From Sclerotiophoma versabilis (Eukaryota > Ascomycota > Dothideomycetes > Pleosporales > Didymellaceae), in NCBI GenBank assembly GCA_012274445.1, contig JAAROD010000011.1, positions 930,001 to 994,000 on the forward strand: DNA of 64,000 bases. The letters run 5' to 3'. The position numbers were made by a program, and so were the translations under genes. Position 1 is the stretch's first letter; each line of letters starts with the position of its first letter. The notes beneath the pieces were generated by a model. That model was not told the DNA's origin. It did no database searches and was given only the letters and a program-made list of their open reading frames with translations. Of this stretch, positions 44,550 to 56,767 are shown piece by piece.

Positions 44550-47545
44550 ATGGAACTTCAACACCACCAGTCAGGTGTTCTACCTGTCAATGGCTTAGCC
44601 TTGAACCCACCATCACTTGGAACAACTCTGGACGGCTCATCATCACAACACCGCGGCGTCCTTCAGGAAAGATCTGCTAATCGGCCCCACGACAACACAG
44701 CCTCGCCACTCACAGGCACACAGCACGCATCACAAAAGGTGTCTCGGAGCCAGAGTCCTATCGAACATGCCTACCCGCAACAGGCCAGTGCTGCGGGCAA
44801 CTATTACACCGGCAGCCTACATGCTCAACATATTGGACTGTCAGGGTGTGGGATAGAGAGATCCGAGAAGCAAATTGCACGAGAGATCAAACGACTGTCT
44901 GCGCTACTGCAACGATCAGACAAATACCAAAAGTACAGAGAGAAACAACCAGTCCTGACGATACAGGAATTCATCGAAAGGGAGGCAAGAGAAGCAAAGA
45001 TGAAGGTCGATAAGGACAATAAGAGCCCAGAAAAGAGCGTTTGGCCTGAGTTTCTGGAGAATGCCTTTTGGAGAGGTGAGTAGATACCTACAAATCCCGA
45101 AGCAGCTACTTCATAGACGCTTGGGACTGACGAGAAGACAACAGCCCTCATTAGGTGGCCGCCCATGGGTCGCAAGAAGTTCATGCTCGATGGCGCCCTT
45201 CGCGGCCGCAATGAACTTATCCAAGATTCAATATGCAAAGACACAGGGATAAGACGAGACCGCAAGCAAGTATCGAGCCATCTCCAGGTGCTCAAGCAGC
45301 ATCTCAAAGACCAGCCCGGTGGTGAGTAACTCTGAGCTCAATACAACACGATTTCTTCTAGAACATGTCGATCTCCCGCAATGTCCGGAAGTTTTGTTGT
45401 TGCTAGGGATTACCTGACTCGCGCAAGAGGCTGACACACCACGCGACAGTGCTTGTATATATGGCAACAAAAGACGAAGACAAGAAACGCCACCGCGGGA
45501 GGGAGGCTGCGAACTCGTATCACCTGTCACACTTGGGCGGGCGCCACCACCCGCAGCAGCGCGTGGGCGGCGGTTCTAAATACGATTACAGCGCCTCTGC
45601 ACCCTTCTGGTCCGGCCTTAGCTCATTGCAGTCGTCCCTTGGCCTGAGCTTGAACGGTGCGCCTGGGATGGCGCCCTACGCAGTAACTGACTTCACGATG
45701 CTGGTCGAGGACGGCGATCAACCTGTGCACGACTTTACACAACTATCACGAGATGGAAGACAACAGGACCTTCACGTAACGGACACTGCGATGTGGAATC
45801 GACAATACCCTGAGTTTGCATTTCTACATAAGCAGGCCGATGAATGGACTAAAAAGCACCAAAAGGTCTTGGTGTGCGATGCGTCCATTAAAATCATGAC
45901 GGAAACACGACCAAATGCCCATCTTTCGATAGCCTTCGACCTACACTCGCAGCGAGATTTACGACCTTTCGAGTCTCTGGTATGCACAACCCGATTCTAC
46001 GACGATGGGAAGATGGATGCCGACCCGCAGTTCGATGGACCGCACCACCACGACCTCAAAGAACACCGCACATCGTGTGAATATACTCCCGACCCACACG
46101 GCTGCACTGGTCGTTTGCGTCTTGCGTTTGGCTCTAGATTCTGGGTCAACAGAATGTCGAAGTATCAGAATCTCCGACACAAAGACGACAATCTAGTGGG
46201 TCGCTCTTTGATGAAACTCACTGCGACCCAAGATGTCTATGGTGTCAATCCGAGCGGCACTGCAGAATGCGTCCTAACCATTCTCTGGCGCTTCCGTCAA
46301 ACACGCGACTCCGCCGAAGTAGGCGTAATGAAATGGCGCGCTGTGTCCTTCGGCTCCCTTCAAAGCGGGTTGGAGCCGGAATGGGCGAAGCAAGAAAACA
46401 TCGACGACATGGGCGATGAACTCCTCGACATTGCAACAAGCCAGCCACAACAGTCATCAAACTCACTCTACCACCAGCAAGCAAACATGAGCCAGCTCGC
46501 TCACCACCCTTACGCGGTCCAGCCTTACCAGACTCAACCCCCACAACTCCACATCGATACCCTAACAACCTGGCCCTGTACTGCCCCAGACCTCTCTACT
46601 CCGTCAGCCTCTGCAGCGCCTAGCACAGCAACAGACCACTCCTTTGCTTCTCTTCCCAACCTCTCTCATTCGCAAGACACAGCCTCCGGTTTCGACGCGA
46701 ACGACTTCGACTTCACTGGTGGCCGGATAGATATCTCCGGCGCCTTCTCGCCTGCCATCATGGCTTCGTACGAAGCCTTCTCCGCATCGCAGAGCGGCGA
46801 TCTCAGCGGTCTGTCCGCCTTATCAGGAATGGACCACCAATCGCTACTAGACATGGGACTCAGCGCGCACGACATGGCCAGCATCGGCGTGACGCCCACA
46901 CAGGGCCTCACAGACGGTTCGCTTGCGCTTGGATCCGGCGCCGTGCAAGGATGCTACAGCACGAAACCACTACCCTCGTGGGCGCACAACAACACCGCGC
47001 TGATCTCGACACTGGAAAGCCAGGCCGAGAACCAGAGCCAGAACTATGTGAGCCCGTGGTCTACACGTCCTCAACCACAACACCAGAACCAGCATCAGCA
47101 CCAGCATCAGAACCAAAACCAACATCAACATCAAAACCAACATCAGCACCAGAACCAACATCAGCACCAGCACCACCCCGTCCAGCACCAGCACCAGCAC
47201 CAGCACCAACACCAACACCACGCATCCCACCACGCCTCCCTCCAGGGGGGTATCTCAGCCTATACCCCCGACGACCTCGTCGGCCACCCGTCCCTGCACA
47301 GCTCATCCGCAAACCTGAACCCAACACTATGGAACCTCGCATCGCCGTTCCACGAGGACACGAGTTCAGGCGCCACGCACATGGGCAGCGTGCTGGGCTC
47401 TATGCCACTAGGCGGTGCGGGAAATATGAATGTGAATGTGAACGTAATGGAGAGGAAGGATAGCATGCAGGCGAGTGGGCTTGGGAATGTGGGGATGGGG
47501 GTTTTGGATCTGATTGAGCGGGATCAGCGGGCGAGGGGGTATTAG
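44550..47545 (+). CDS. abaA: TEA/ATTS transcription factor (AbaA/TEC1 type)
   Basis: Three exons (44550-45075, 45145-45321, 45450-47545) give 932 aa. The TEA DNA-binding domain is split by intron 1: VWPEFLENAFWR (about residues 165-175) joins ALIRWPPMGRKKFMLDG, then RRDRKQVSSHLQVLKQHLKD. This is the domain of Aspergillus AbaA and yeast Tec1, which bind CATTCY sites; AbaA drives late conidiophore development. A conserved middle region follows (SIAFDLHSQ, CTTRFYDDGK, LTILWRFRQTRD), then Ser/Thr/Pro-rich activation-like sequence and a Gln/His tract near residues 780-830. The ATG at 44550 is the first in frame. The orthology call is by domain and overall layout; conidiation control is inferred. 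Confidence 0.92.
47083..47229 (+). repeat. CAG/CAY/AAC coding repeat (His/Gln/Asn)
   Basis: Inside the TEA factor, hexamer-like units of CACCAG, CATCAG and AACCAG encode alternating His-Gln and Asn-Gln. The mixed codons show replication-slippage growth followed by point change. The minus-strand Leu/Val frame over it is a shadow. Confidence 0.85.
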
Positions 47546-47566
47546 ATTAAAGGTGCCTTCGGGGGA

Positions 47567-47625
<59 letters not shown>

Positions 47626-48398
47626 TGTGGGCGACGCAGACTTCGGCAGGGGTGAAAGCTAAAGGGTCGGGGTACGGATGACTGTTACGACTACGATGTT
47701 ATGATACGAAACTTACGGACGATACTACTATTCTAATGTAATACTCATAATGACAACACACTTCGACTCAGTTCACATACAGACGTTTACTCTCATGTTA
47801 CCACGAGCTGTAGGGGTGAAATTGTTCAATTATTGGGAAAAGCAGCTACAGTAATTTTCAAAGCTTTTCGCCAGCCAAGATTTTCGGAGCAAGGAAGGTG
47901 GTCCAAACGTACAGTCTGATTTTGAGCATATTGCGCGTTCAGTCTGCAAGTTAAGGAATCCGTAAGCGAGTCTTTCTCAGGGTGACGGTATGAGAGCTAA
48001 GCCTGATGACACAGGTATCCCAAGCGTGGCCTTCGCTTGACCGTGGCCAAGAAGATGTCGAAAGCTTCATACGAACGAGGACAATATCATGAACGCATGT
48101 TCGGTCGTAAAGTAAGGCATTTTTCTGATCGTCCGATGCCCAATCGTGGTTATGTTAACATGGTACAGTTGGAGCTTTTGATGGTCGTACTGCGGGGGTA
48201 AATTGTCCGTGATGTATGTCTCGAATGGTTTCCACGTCATAGCGCACCGTCAGATAGGTAGAGAAGGACTTCGATGTTGTACAATCGCCGTCGCGGCAGC
48301 TGAACTCGGTCCGTCAGCATAGGAAGCTGGATGTCGCGGGGTTGGCCGCCTAGAACTCGAGTTCAGCTGCACACGATAAGCATGATTTCATTACACTG
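47546..48398. other. Intergenic between convergent genes
   Basis: 3' flanks of the TEA factor (+) and TFIIA (-). It contains the GA microsatellite at 47571. No gene is seen. Confidence 0.45.
47571..47621. repeat. (GA)n microsatellite
   Basis: About 25 perfect GA units starting some 25 bp after the stop codon of the TEA factor, so probably in its 3' UTR. Confidence 0.95.
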
Positions 48399-50075
48399 TT
48401 ACCACTCAAATTCACCATTGGCTTTGTGGAATAGATATCTAGTTGGTCAGCAAGTTGTCTTTGCAGTGGGGATCGTGTGACTCACTCCTTCTTGTTTGTG
48501 GTCAAGATGCCGTCCTTCAGTGTGCACTTCCACTTGTTCTTGACACGCTGCACCTTGTCATAGGTACACAACATGTAATCGACCATCTCGTCGTCGCTGT
48601 TATCTCCGTCATTCAAAGCATCCTCCGGATCGTCAAGATCGGAGTTGATAGCGTCGTCTGGGTCCTCTTCGCCGGGCTTGATGTCATCATCGACTCCATC
48701 AAACAGACCAGGCACTGATGCACGCGGTGCTGTCGATGACGATGCTTCAGCCTTCTCAGCCTGAAGCACACGCACAGCTGCTCTCCTCTTCTTGCCCTTC
48801 GGCATGGAGTCGAGCGGTACCATGAGCCCACTGTCCTGTTGCATTGCCATGGCATCGACGCGAGCGCGCATGAACTCATCAGCAGCGATCCGCCCTTCTT
48901 CGGTCTCTGCAGTCCTTCGCGCGGCAAGGAATGCTTTCCAGTCCTCCAAACCTTCTCCAGCACCATCTGTTTGCGAGGTGTAGAGGTTGCTGTTGTTTTG
49001 CTGTGGTGGGGGTCGCTGCTGCGGTAGTTGCTGCTGAGGTGGGCGCTGCATCTGCTGCTGCTGTGATGCCATCATCCGTTGCTGCTGGGTCATATGCTGA
49101 CCTTGCTGTGGCAAATGAAGGTTCTGTTGTGGAAGGTTCGAAAAGTTTGACTGTGGCATCATGTTGCTTTGTTGCTGACGCTGCATGACAAGATTGTGTG
49201 CTCGTTGTTGAGCCAAACCATGATTCTGATCGTATCCACCACCAGTGTAGGCTTGAGCCTGAGGGTAGTTGGGAGGGGGATGCGGCTGATAGGGTGCCTC
49301 CGATTTGACCTGAGCGTTAGGAAAGTTCACATGGTCTTGCGCAGCGGACACCTGAGGCAGTTCATGGTCCACCTTGACGTTCGACGGCACAGTGGGCGGC
49401 TGGCGCACCGGCTCGGGCTGAGGATCCCATGGAAATTGAGCGACCTTGAGAGCGGAGAGTTTCTCTTGCCAGCCCTAACAAAGTCAGTATATACCAAGCG
49501 TGGGAAGACGTGATGAGGAAGAGATGTGATGCCAGCAAGCCGTCACATGATGAAGCTATGCCCTGTTGGGCAGGGATGGGCTTGGCTTGGCGGGGCAGTG
49601 AGCTGCGCAGGGGGTATTTAAGAGTGACCCAAATACTGAGGGCGCCCCCGAACCTGCGAGACCAACCGGCAACCCGCGCCCCGCTTTCGGCCGCCCATCC
49701 ACCCCAAGCCAGGCGGCAACGTCGCAGCAATCGGAGTGCAGAAAAAATGATGGAAATTGCAGCGGACAAAGAAGTTGACAGATAGTGCAGCGTCGATGTG
49801 CTGGGAACAAATGCGGGTGAAGGGAGTGATGGAACGACAGTGCAACGGAAGATGCACACCGCCAGGCGGCCGTGACATACCTGCTTCATCTCGTCGAGCG
49901 TCGACTGGTCTACGCCGAACTCCTCGAAATCATTCTGCGACGCCTGGATCACCTTCTCGATGATCTGCTGGTAGACATTGCCCTGATGTTGCTGTCAGCG
50001 CGTCTGCCTTTACCCACGTGCATGTGCTTGCACGTGCAGATGCCGAGGGTAACTGACCACCACCTGGTTCGACAT
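48399..50075 (-). CDS. TOA1: TFIIA large (alpha/beta) subunit
   Basis: Four exons (50075-50058, 49982-49881, 49474-48486, 48438-48399) give 382 aa. MSNQVV joins GNVYQQIIEKVIQASQNDF, the N-terminal four-helix-bundle part. A Gln/Pro-rich spacer (QQQQMQRPPQQQLPQQ) is followed by an acidic region (DDAINSDLDDPEDAL). The C-terminal beta-barrel strands contain YMLCTYDKVQRVKNKWKC and KDGILTTNKKE joined to YLFHKANGEFEW. The last exon adds only 12 residues but restores the invariant family ending, so the stop in the uninterrupted frame at 48482 is intronic. TFIIA stabilises TBP on promoters for RNA polymerase II. Intron 2 is 406 nt, several times the local norm. Confidence 0.94.
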
Positions 50076-50713
50076 GGCGACAGGGCTTCCACTTGCTCTA
50101 TCTATCTAGGTGTACGACGTGGGTGGTTGCGCAGAGCGTGCGACAGTTGCTTGCGTTGTGCTGATAGTCGGCGGTGATGGCAGGCCAGGCAGGCAACGTC
50201 ACAGCTGAGGCTGCAGGTACGACAGAGTGCGCGCGCTTCGTGAAGCTTCTGCGCTTGTGTATATTGACTACGGATATGGGATATGCAGACGGCGGGTCCT
50301 GTGTGACGGGTGCGAGTGCTTTCACGATGGTGGTCGTGGGGTCTGGGGTGAGTGTACTGGTGTTCGTCCGCCCAACTGCTCAGAAGATCACTCCCTGCGA
50401 TCGGCCTTAGTCATCCCGCCTTGGCACCTTCCTGTTTGCTCGCACGATTGTTGCAGTGCGACACCACAGCGACTTTGTCAGTCTTCTTGGTAGCAAATTT
50501 GTATCATGTATGCTGTTTTCTGTTCTTGCAGCTAGTTGTAAATTAATCTAATCACCCGTGATGCGCTGACCTGAGCGACCCATGACCATTCCAATTACCT
50601 TTTTCCGTGAACGCCCAATTCCAGCTACTCTTCATCTGGCAGTGTGCGCTCGTAGTCTCTCTCACTCTGCCACAACGAACCCTCCGCCATGTAACGATAT
50701 TGCCTTCAGACTC
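50076..50713. other. Intergenic, nothing clear
   Basis: Promoter side of TFIIA and 3' flank of the bZIP gene, both on minus. No supported gene. Confidence 0.4.
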
Positions 50714-52847
50714 TCAATAAGCAGATATGAGGGCTTCTTTGAATGCCGTATCGACATCTTTGCGCCTATACCCTGGCGCTCGCCCTAGGCAAACGGCACG
50801 CTTGATAACTTCTGTACCACCACTTAGCAATTGTGTTACTATCTCTGACACACGCAAGCTGAACTCACTGTCAATGAGTTTCTGGATATCCACCCATGCA
50901 ACCTTCTTTGGCTTCTGCTTCACCACCGGGAGCTGCTCAGTCTCACCTATCATGTTCAAGCCAAGTTGGTTGTATATGCTACTGCCAGCAAAGCCCAGAT
51001 CAAAACCAGGCGCTAGGTCTAGGCCTAAGGTTTGATCAAAGGACAAATCTAGCAGGTTTTGCTTAGGCGGAACCGAGAAGAAGTTGGTGGTCGGAGCGCT
51101 GTTGAAAGACACGTCAAGGCCATACAAAGGCTCGCATGTGTTGAACGTCCGCGCTGCTGGCGATATAGCAGTTTCTGAGTTACTGGCCGTCGACCCACAA
51201 CTCAGGCTTGGACTTTCAGTCTCAATATCTGAGAGTGTGGCGTACTCGTCCTCGACTAGGCACTCTGCAAATGAGCTTTTCGGGTCAATCCTGCAATGCC
51301 ACTGCTCTTCAAGGTAGCCTTGTACATCATGTGCGTCGAACCATTCGCCCTCGAATCCGTTGAGATCGATGCCTTCGAGATCTTGAATTTGACCATCGGA
51401 AACGCTCTCCATCCTAATCATGCGTCTGTCCAACGGCCCAATCTGTCGTATTGTCCAGGTATTCTTCATTGGTATAGGGTTGCCCTGAGCATCGCGTCTT
51501 TGATAGTGAGTTCCGGCACCACCCAAATGGAGAAAGGGCGTAGAATACCAGTCCAGATCCTCGGTGACACCACGAGACAAAATTGTCTTAAAACGGTTGC
51601 GGATCTCGTCCAACGTGAGGTATGGCAGAGATAGTTTGAAGATATGGGCCAAGAGTGCGGGATGTGCATCAGAGTTACTCAGAAGGAGGAAGCCAGATTC
51701 CAGCGTTGCTCGCATCAACCGTCGTGCGAATGTGACTTCCTCGTACGAGTATGTGTAGGTTGGCGATAGTGTTTTCGTGATCAGTGACGTTGCCAAAGGA
51801 TATGGGACTTTCTCAGATAAGTGGCGTGGTGCTGGTGGAAGCTCTGCACCCATTGCGGGAATGTTGATAGGGAAGATATACGGAGGCACAAAAGGTGACT
51901 GCTCTCGACTGGGAAGGTCGACAAGGCCGAAGGGAAGCGGTTGATGTTGTGTTTGCGGTTGCTGTCGCTCTTGTGGTTGCGGTCGGGACTCGGTTCGCTC
52001 GTTCGCGGCTTGAGACTGGTGCGGTGCACCCGTTGACCCCGACTGATTCAGTACTTCACCTAGGGTAAACTGATTTCGGCGAACAAGAGTAGATTGGTTG
52101 TTTGACTCCGGTAGATTGTACGACGAACTTGAGATATGTGCAAGATAGCTTTCAGTTTGCGAATTGATCACTTCTGACCGTGTTTGTTCAGAAGCTTGAG
52201 ATATTGCCGCATAAGCCCAGGGACGATCATCTTTAGGGGGTGTAATCGTTTGTGATGGTTGGACTTGCGTCGCTATCGCTGATGCGGCAAAGTCCCGTGT
52301 CCTTTGCGCCTGTGCAGCCTCACTGAACTCTTCCTCATCACTGTCCAGTGTTCTTTCGTTAGCTGACTTGACACAGTTGGCGAAAGTCTCAGTCATTTGC
52401 TTGACCTCTTTTGCGAGCCCTGAGTTGAGTTGCAGTATCCCAGATTGCACAATCGAATCGTTAAAGTGCAGAAATGCCTTGTTCATCTCCTCGATGATAG
52501 TTTGTAGTTGAGTGCTCTCTTGCTTGAGTGAAGATATTGTTGTTTCTTTACGCTGTCGGTATGCGCGTTGGGCAAGACGAATTTGTGTTCTTCGACGCTA
52601 GCAGCCACATCAGTTTGGTGACTTCGGTAGGGCAGGTTGTGCGGTTTCGAATGAACTGTGTTACCATATGGGGTGAGCGACTGAAGCTGATGAGAACAAT
52701 ACTCACGTCTGCAGCAGTAGCATCTTGGGTATCCACTCGCGGTCTTCCCCGGGCCTTCTTGCTGCCAGTGGCAATAGCTGCATCATCCACATCTTCGTTT
52801 GTGCGAGAACGTTTGCGGGGTCGTCCCGTGCTTTCTGTGTTCTTCAT
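50714..52847 (-). CDS. bZIP transcription factor with AT-hook motifs
   Basis: Two exons (52847-52707, 52597-50714) give 674 aa. Exon 1 encodes a basic N-terminus with two AT-hook-like cores (TGRPRKRS and KARGRPRVD) around an acidic patch. The 109-nt intron joins TAAD to RRRTQIRLAQRAYRQRKE, the basic region of fungal AP-1/Yap-like bZIP factors (residues 48-65). A leucine-heptad segment follows (ISSLKQESTQLQTIIEEMNK). The rest is Gln/Ser-rich, with a conserved-looking region near residues 290-400 (TYSYEEVTFARRLMRATLES; HPALLAHIFKLSLPYL) seen in uncharacterised fungal bZIPs. It should be a nuclear DNA-binding regulator; target genes are unknown. Confidence 0.88.
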
Positions 52848-53651
52848 GCTGGTCTTCTTCCTCCAACTCAGACACCCAGGTCCTCAGGAGGATGGCAATA
52901 ATCTTGTGCTCGAACAGCAGAGGCTTCAGTTCGACTAAGGTAACGTTGCCAATGATGAGTAAAGATCAAGAAGGTCGTTGAAGAGGAAAGTAAAGACAAT
53001 GGACAGCTGAAGTGACACCGCGCTCTGAAATAAGCAGGTGCCCGCTCTGGGGCTGCAGGGCGAGGATCCCGCACGTGTGCTACACAGCAGCACAAGCTTT
53101 GTTGATTGATGCAGGATCAGTGTGGAATCCCTCTTAATCCACAGAAATTCGAATAAGAAGAGGTGGCGAAGAAGTTGTTGGGAAGGTGGAGGTTGAGATC
53201 GAGGTGAGACTATACGCTTGCAGGCAAAGAAGGAAGGGTCAACGCAGTCACGCAGCCAAGAAGGCACAATTGGACAACATGGCGGCCATTTGCTTGGTAA
53301 AGTCGATTTGGCAAGGAAGCTGGCTCCTAAAGGCGGTCAAATTACTGCGGCCGAAGTTGCGACCGAAGTTGCGACATCGATCTGAACCTAACGGCGGACA
53401 GTTTTCAGATGTGGATGTGGAAATGATTACTATTCAAAGTGAGCCGGTCGGGACTGAAGTGACCGACTCCATCGCCGCCTCGGCTGGCGTATGAGTCACG
53501 TGAGCCAAGCTTCCTTAGCGGCAGCTTACAAAACATCGCAACTACTTCTTAAAGCGGAGTTGTTTGGTTCGAGATAACAGCATGGCTCAGGGTTGGAGCC
53601 TGAAATGATCTACGCTTGTTGATTGCAACCCAATGAGGGCTAAATGGTCAT
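52848..53651. other. Intergenic, nothing clear
   Basis: Promoter of the bZIP gene and 3' flank of the lipase gene. A short direct repeat (gccgaagttgcgac, about 53351-53375) is the only structure noted. Confidence 0.4.
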
Positions 53652-55924
53652 CTATATCGACGAATCGCACACAGCATGAGCTTTCCCTTTTTCCTTACTA
53701 GCGCTCTTGACGGTGCTGTTGCTCTCCTTTCTGCTCAGATCACCATCTCTAGGCTTGGGGTTTTCACTCCCACCCCTCATTGTGGTATGATTGTGTGCTG
53801 AAGAAGCAAGTTTGCTGGATAAGTCGCCAAGCCCATCGCTCTTCGAGCCATCTTTGTCGCCATGCAACTCATGCGTTGTAGGATTGTCCTTCCCTGCGCC
53901 AGGCTTCATGGCATGTTCGGGGTCAATCCTGTCCTGTCCTCTATCTTCCACCTTGATCCATTTTTCAAGCTCTTCTACTGTAGGTTTAAAATGCATCCAT
54001 ACCTCGTCTCCTGTGCTGTAGACTGTTTGGCCCTTGTCATTTTTCTTGAAGTGTCTTTGCACACCCGCAGTGAGCCGTGTACGAAATTCATGGGGCACCT
54101 TCAACCTAGCGGCTATCCACTGATCGGTCGGTCGATGTTCGGTAGGTACTTCCTCAAGAAGTTCGGTGTTCAACAAGCCTTCATCGGTCATAGACCGGTT
54201 GATCAAGGACTTGCCGGCGCCAGCATCCGGCGCCACAAGGCGGAGGAACTCAAGTGAAGCGCTGATATTCAGGTCGATTGCCCTTTGCGGATGCACTGTA
54301 GCCTTCATGAGGAGGTTGGTGACTCCCTTGTAAAGAAGCGAGAAGTCAGACTGGCTGATATGTACTGATCCTCGAACGGTAAGAAGATATGCAGGGGCGC
54401 CGTTATCCTTTGCTTCTTTCATCAAAGACATAACAGCATCAAAGTTCTGCTGCCAGTACATGAAGGCTTCACTGTTGATACCCAGTAGCGGCAGATTGAT
54501 GCGATGCTCCGGAGCTTCCGCGGGTGGTTTGATAGGCGCACTTGGAAATCAGTCAACAATGTACACTAGAGGAGCTCAGAGTGGGACACCTACCCCCAGA
54601 TATCATAGATAATGCCCGCCTGTACGTTCTTGAAGCGATCAGTGTGTCGCAAGACTTCTACCACGGTGGCAGCGCCGAAACTGTGCCCGGCCATGGTCAT
54701 CTTGTCGATGTGGAACCTGTTCTTCCATTGCTGCCAGTTGACGCCTTTTAGGCCTCTTGATGAGCCACCAACGAATCCTTCGCTTCGTAGGTTCTGGTGG
54801 GCAACCTCCTCGCCGTTCCCTGTACAGATCTTCTTGAGTACGTTGTAGGCTTCCTCAAGTTCACACAGTCGTAGCTCGATCTGAGCGTTTCGCAACTCCT
54901 GATCGACGCCTTGCTTGTTGTTGGGTGCTGTGTCCTTTGGATTACCTTTTGGAAAGATGTAGTCCTAATCAATGTCAGCATTCTTGTCATGGACAGCATC
55001 CGGGCTAATACTTGCAATATTATGATGGCCCTTAGCCATTTCTTCCTCTGTGTGATCGATATCCTTCCATCTTTCCCACTCCTGTTCGCATTCTTTGTCT
55101 TCCCCACATTCTGCTTTATTTGGCTTCGCTCCTCCCCTATGATCCTTACTTCTAGTCTGCTGCTTTCTGTGATTGACAAACGTCCTTGGGCCTGATCCGT
55201 CGCGATGTTCGACTGCGCAGACCACGAAACCATAGCTCGCGAACTCAGAGCATAGACTAGAGTATGCTGTCCTGGTGCCTCCGAGACCGTGGCTAAACAT
55301 CAATAACGGGAAGACCGGCTCCCCATTATGGCCCTCAGGGGGTGGTCCCTCTTGGTTCTTGATCTTATAGCCATTCTGCTTGTAATTCCCCGCAGGTGGC
55401 CAATGAGTGGCTGGCGGACTGTTGCGAAAGCCTCGGAGCTTGGTGAGCATTGAGGTGGCGCCCAAGAAGCTGATCAAAGTCCAGTCTGGTACGCCGGCGA
55501 AGTGCGCATATCCCCGCGCCGTTTGTATGCGCGGTCGCGGTAGCCACGTCTCGCGACTCCAGTGATTGTGCCCTGCTGGATCCTGCCCTTGGCCAGACCC
55601 AAACGCTGCAGGGTAATACAACGTAAAGAGCACCGTCTCAAGTTGTAGAAGGTGTCGCCCATCTCGTTTTATGTCCGATATGGTGCGCGGGTGCTCGACG
55701 GGTACCTCGATCTCCATGTTTGCGATAGAGTAAGGCCCAGAAGATGGAGGCAGCGTGCCTTGTGGGAACGGTAGACGGTCACGTAGTGACTTCGCGGGCC
55801 GTGATCGAGGTTTTTTAGCATGAGGAACCTGGCCTGATGTCTCTCCGACGAGAGTGCTATTACGGCGGTCATTGTGCGGCTTATTGCCGGTAATCCGCGT
55901 CGTTTTCCGCTCAAGGAAGGACAT
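53652..55924 (-). CDS. PAF-acetylhydrolase-like lipase
   Basis: Three exons (55924-55016, 54964-54594, 54540-53652) give 722 aa. The alpha/beta-hydrolase core has FSHGLGGTRTAYSSLCSEFA (oxyanion-loop side), nucleophile S398 in AGHSFGAA, D424 in IIYDIWG and H487 in VRGSVHISQSDF. That is the catalytic triad layout of platelet-activating-factor acetylhydrolase isoform II-like fungal enzymes, which cleave short acyl chains from phospholipids. Exon 1 can join exon 2 in phase only with a GC donor (GCAAGT at 55015), giving HNI-DYIFPKGNP as in relatives. The N-terminal 60 residues and the C-terminal charged tail (about 120 aa) are extra compared with animal enzymes. No signal peptide is seen. Confidence 0.9.
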
Positions 55925-56767
55925 TGTAGGTGTCGTGGGCTAATAACTGGTGAGGCTTGTCTAGTAGTATAGGGTGTATTAGAAGATAAAGACAAGAGCA
56001 TGCAGGCTCAACGCTCAATGATCATAAAGAAATGGGCAAAGAGCCCAGTTAAGCACGCCGCGCTGTGCTTGTCAAATGGAAGGAGAACTTCGGGCATGCT
56101 TATTAACGATGTGGCAGGCAGTGCAAAGGTATGGTGCGGAGCTTCCGGATACCTAGTATTTAGGCGTTGTTGTAGTTGAGGCTTAGTTGATTGTGATGTC
56201 ATTGTGTCGCGCTGTTTCATTAAGTTTCAGCAGGGGCCATACGTTTGCGCCTCGAAAATGATGATTTAAAAAAAATGGATCATAGCAGATAACATTCGAG
56301 GATCACGATCTGCGCTGTGTCCCTTGTTACGGTAGAATCTTTTATCGGTGTCACACTGTGCATAGTGCCTCACGTACCAGAGCCTGGACAATTATGAGTG
56401 TCGCACGTTAAATTAGATGGTAGTATTGTTTATACTTAAAGCTCTCAGCAGGTCCTAGAATCATTTGAAGAATTACTGTATGAACAGTAGCGAGGCTATG
56501 GTTGAGTGCACGATTCTGATTGTACCAGTTGCATGGGAGTCTGACCAGGCATGACTTGTGCCAACGGCCTACCCCAGCTATTGAAACGCAGCATTAGTAT
56601 GCCTCTCAATTGGTTTCTTCCATACCCCCATGCCCGCCCAATGGTAGTGTGCACGCTTTCCCGGTATATGGATGTGGGTACTATAGGTATGACCTCGTGC
56701 AGAGCTTTTAACTTTTCCAGTAAGAATTGGGTATCGTTCTATACGTGTCTTGTTCAGCCTCGCGAAC
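55925..56767. other. Intergenic, nothing clear
   Basis: Promoter of the lipase gene and 3' flank of SLX9. No gene or repeat is supported. Confidence 0.4.

Noticed and set aside
46951..47463. Pro/Ala/Thr repeat ORF and minus-strand Leu/Val ORF
   Set aside because: Both are other-frame translations of the His/Gln repeat in the TEA factor.
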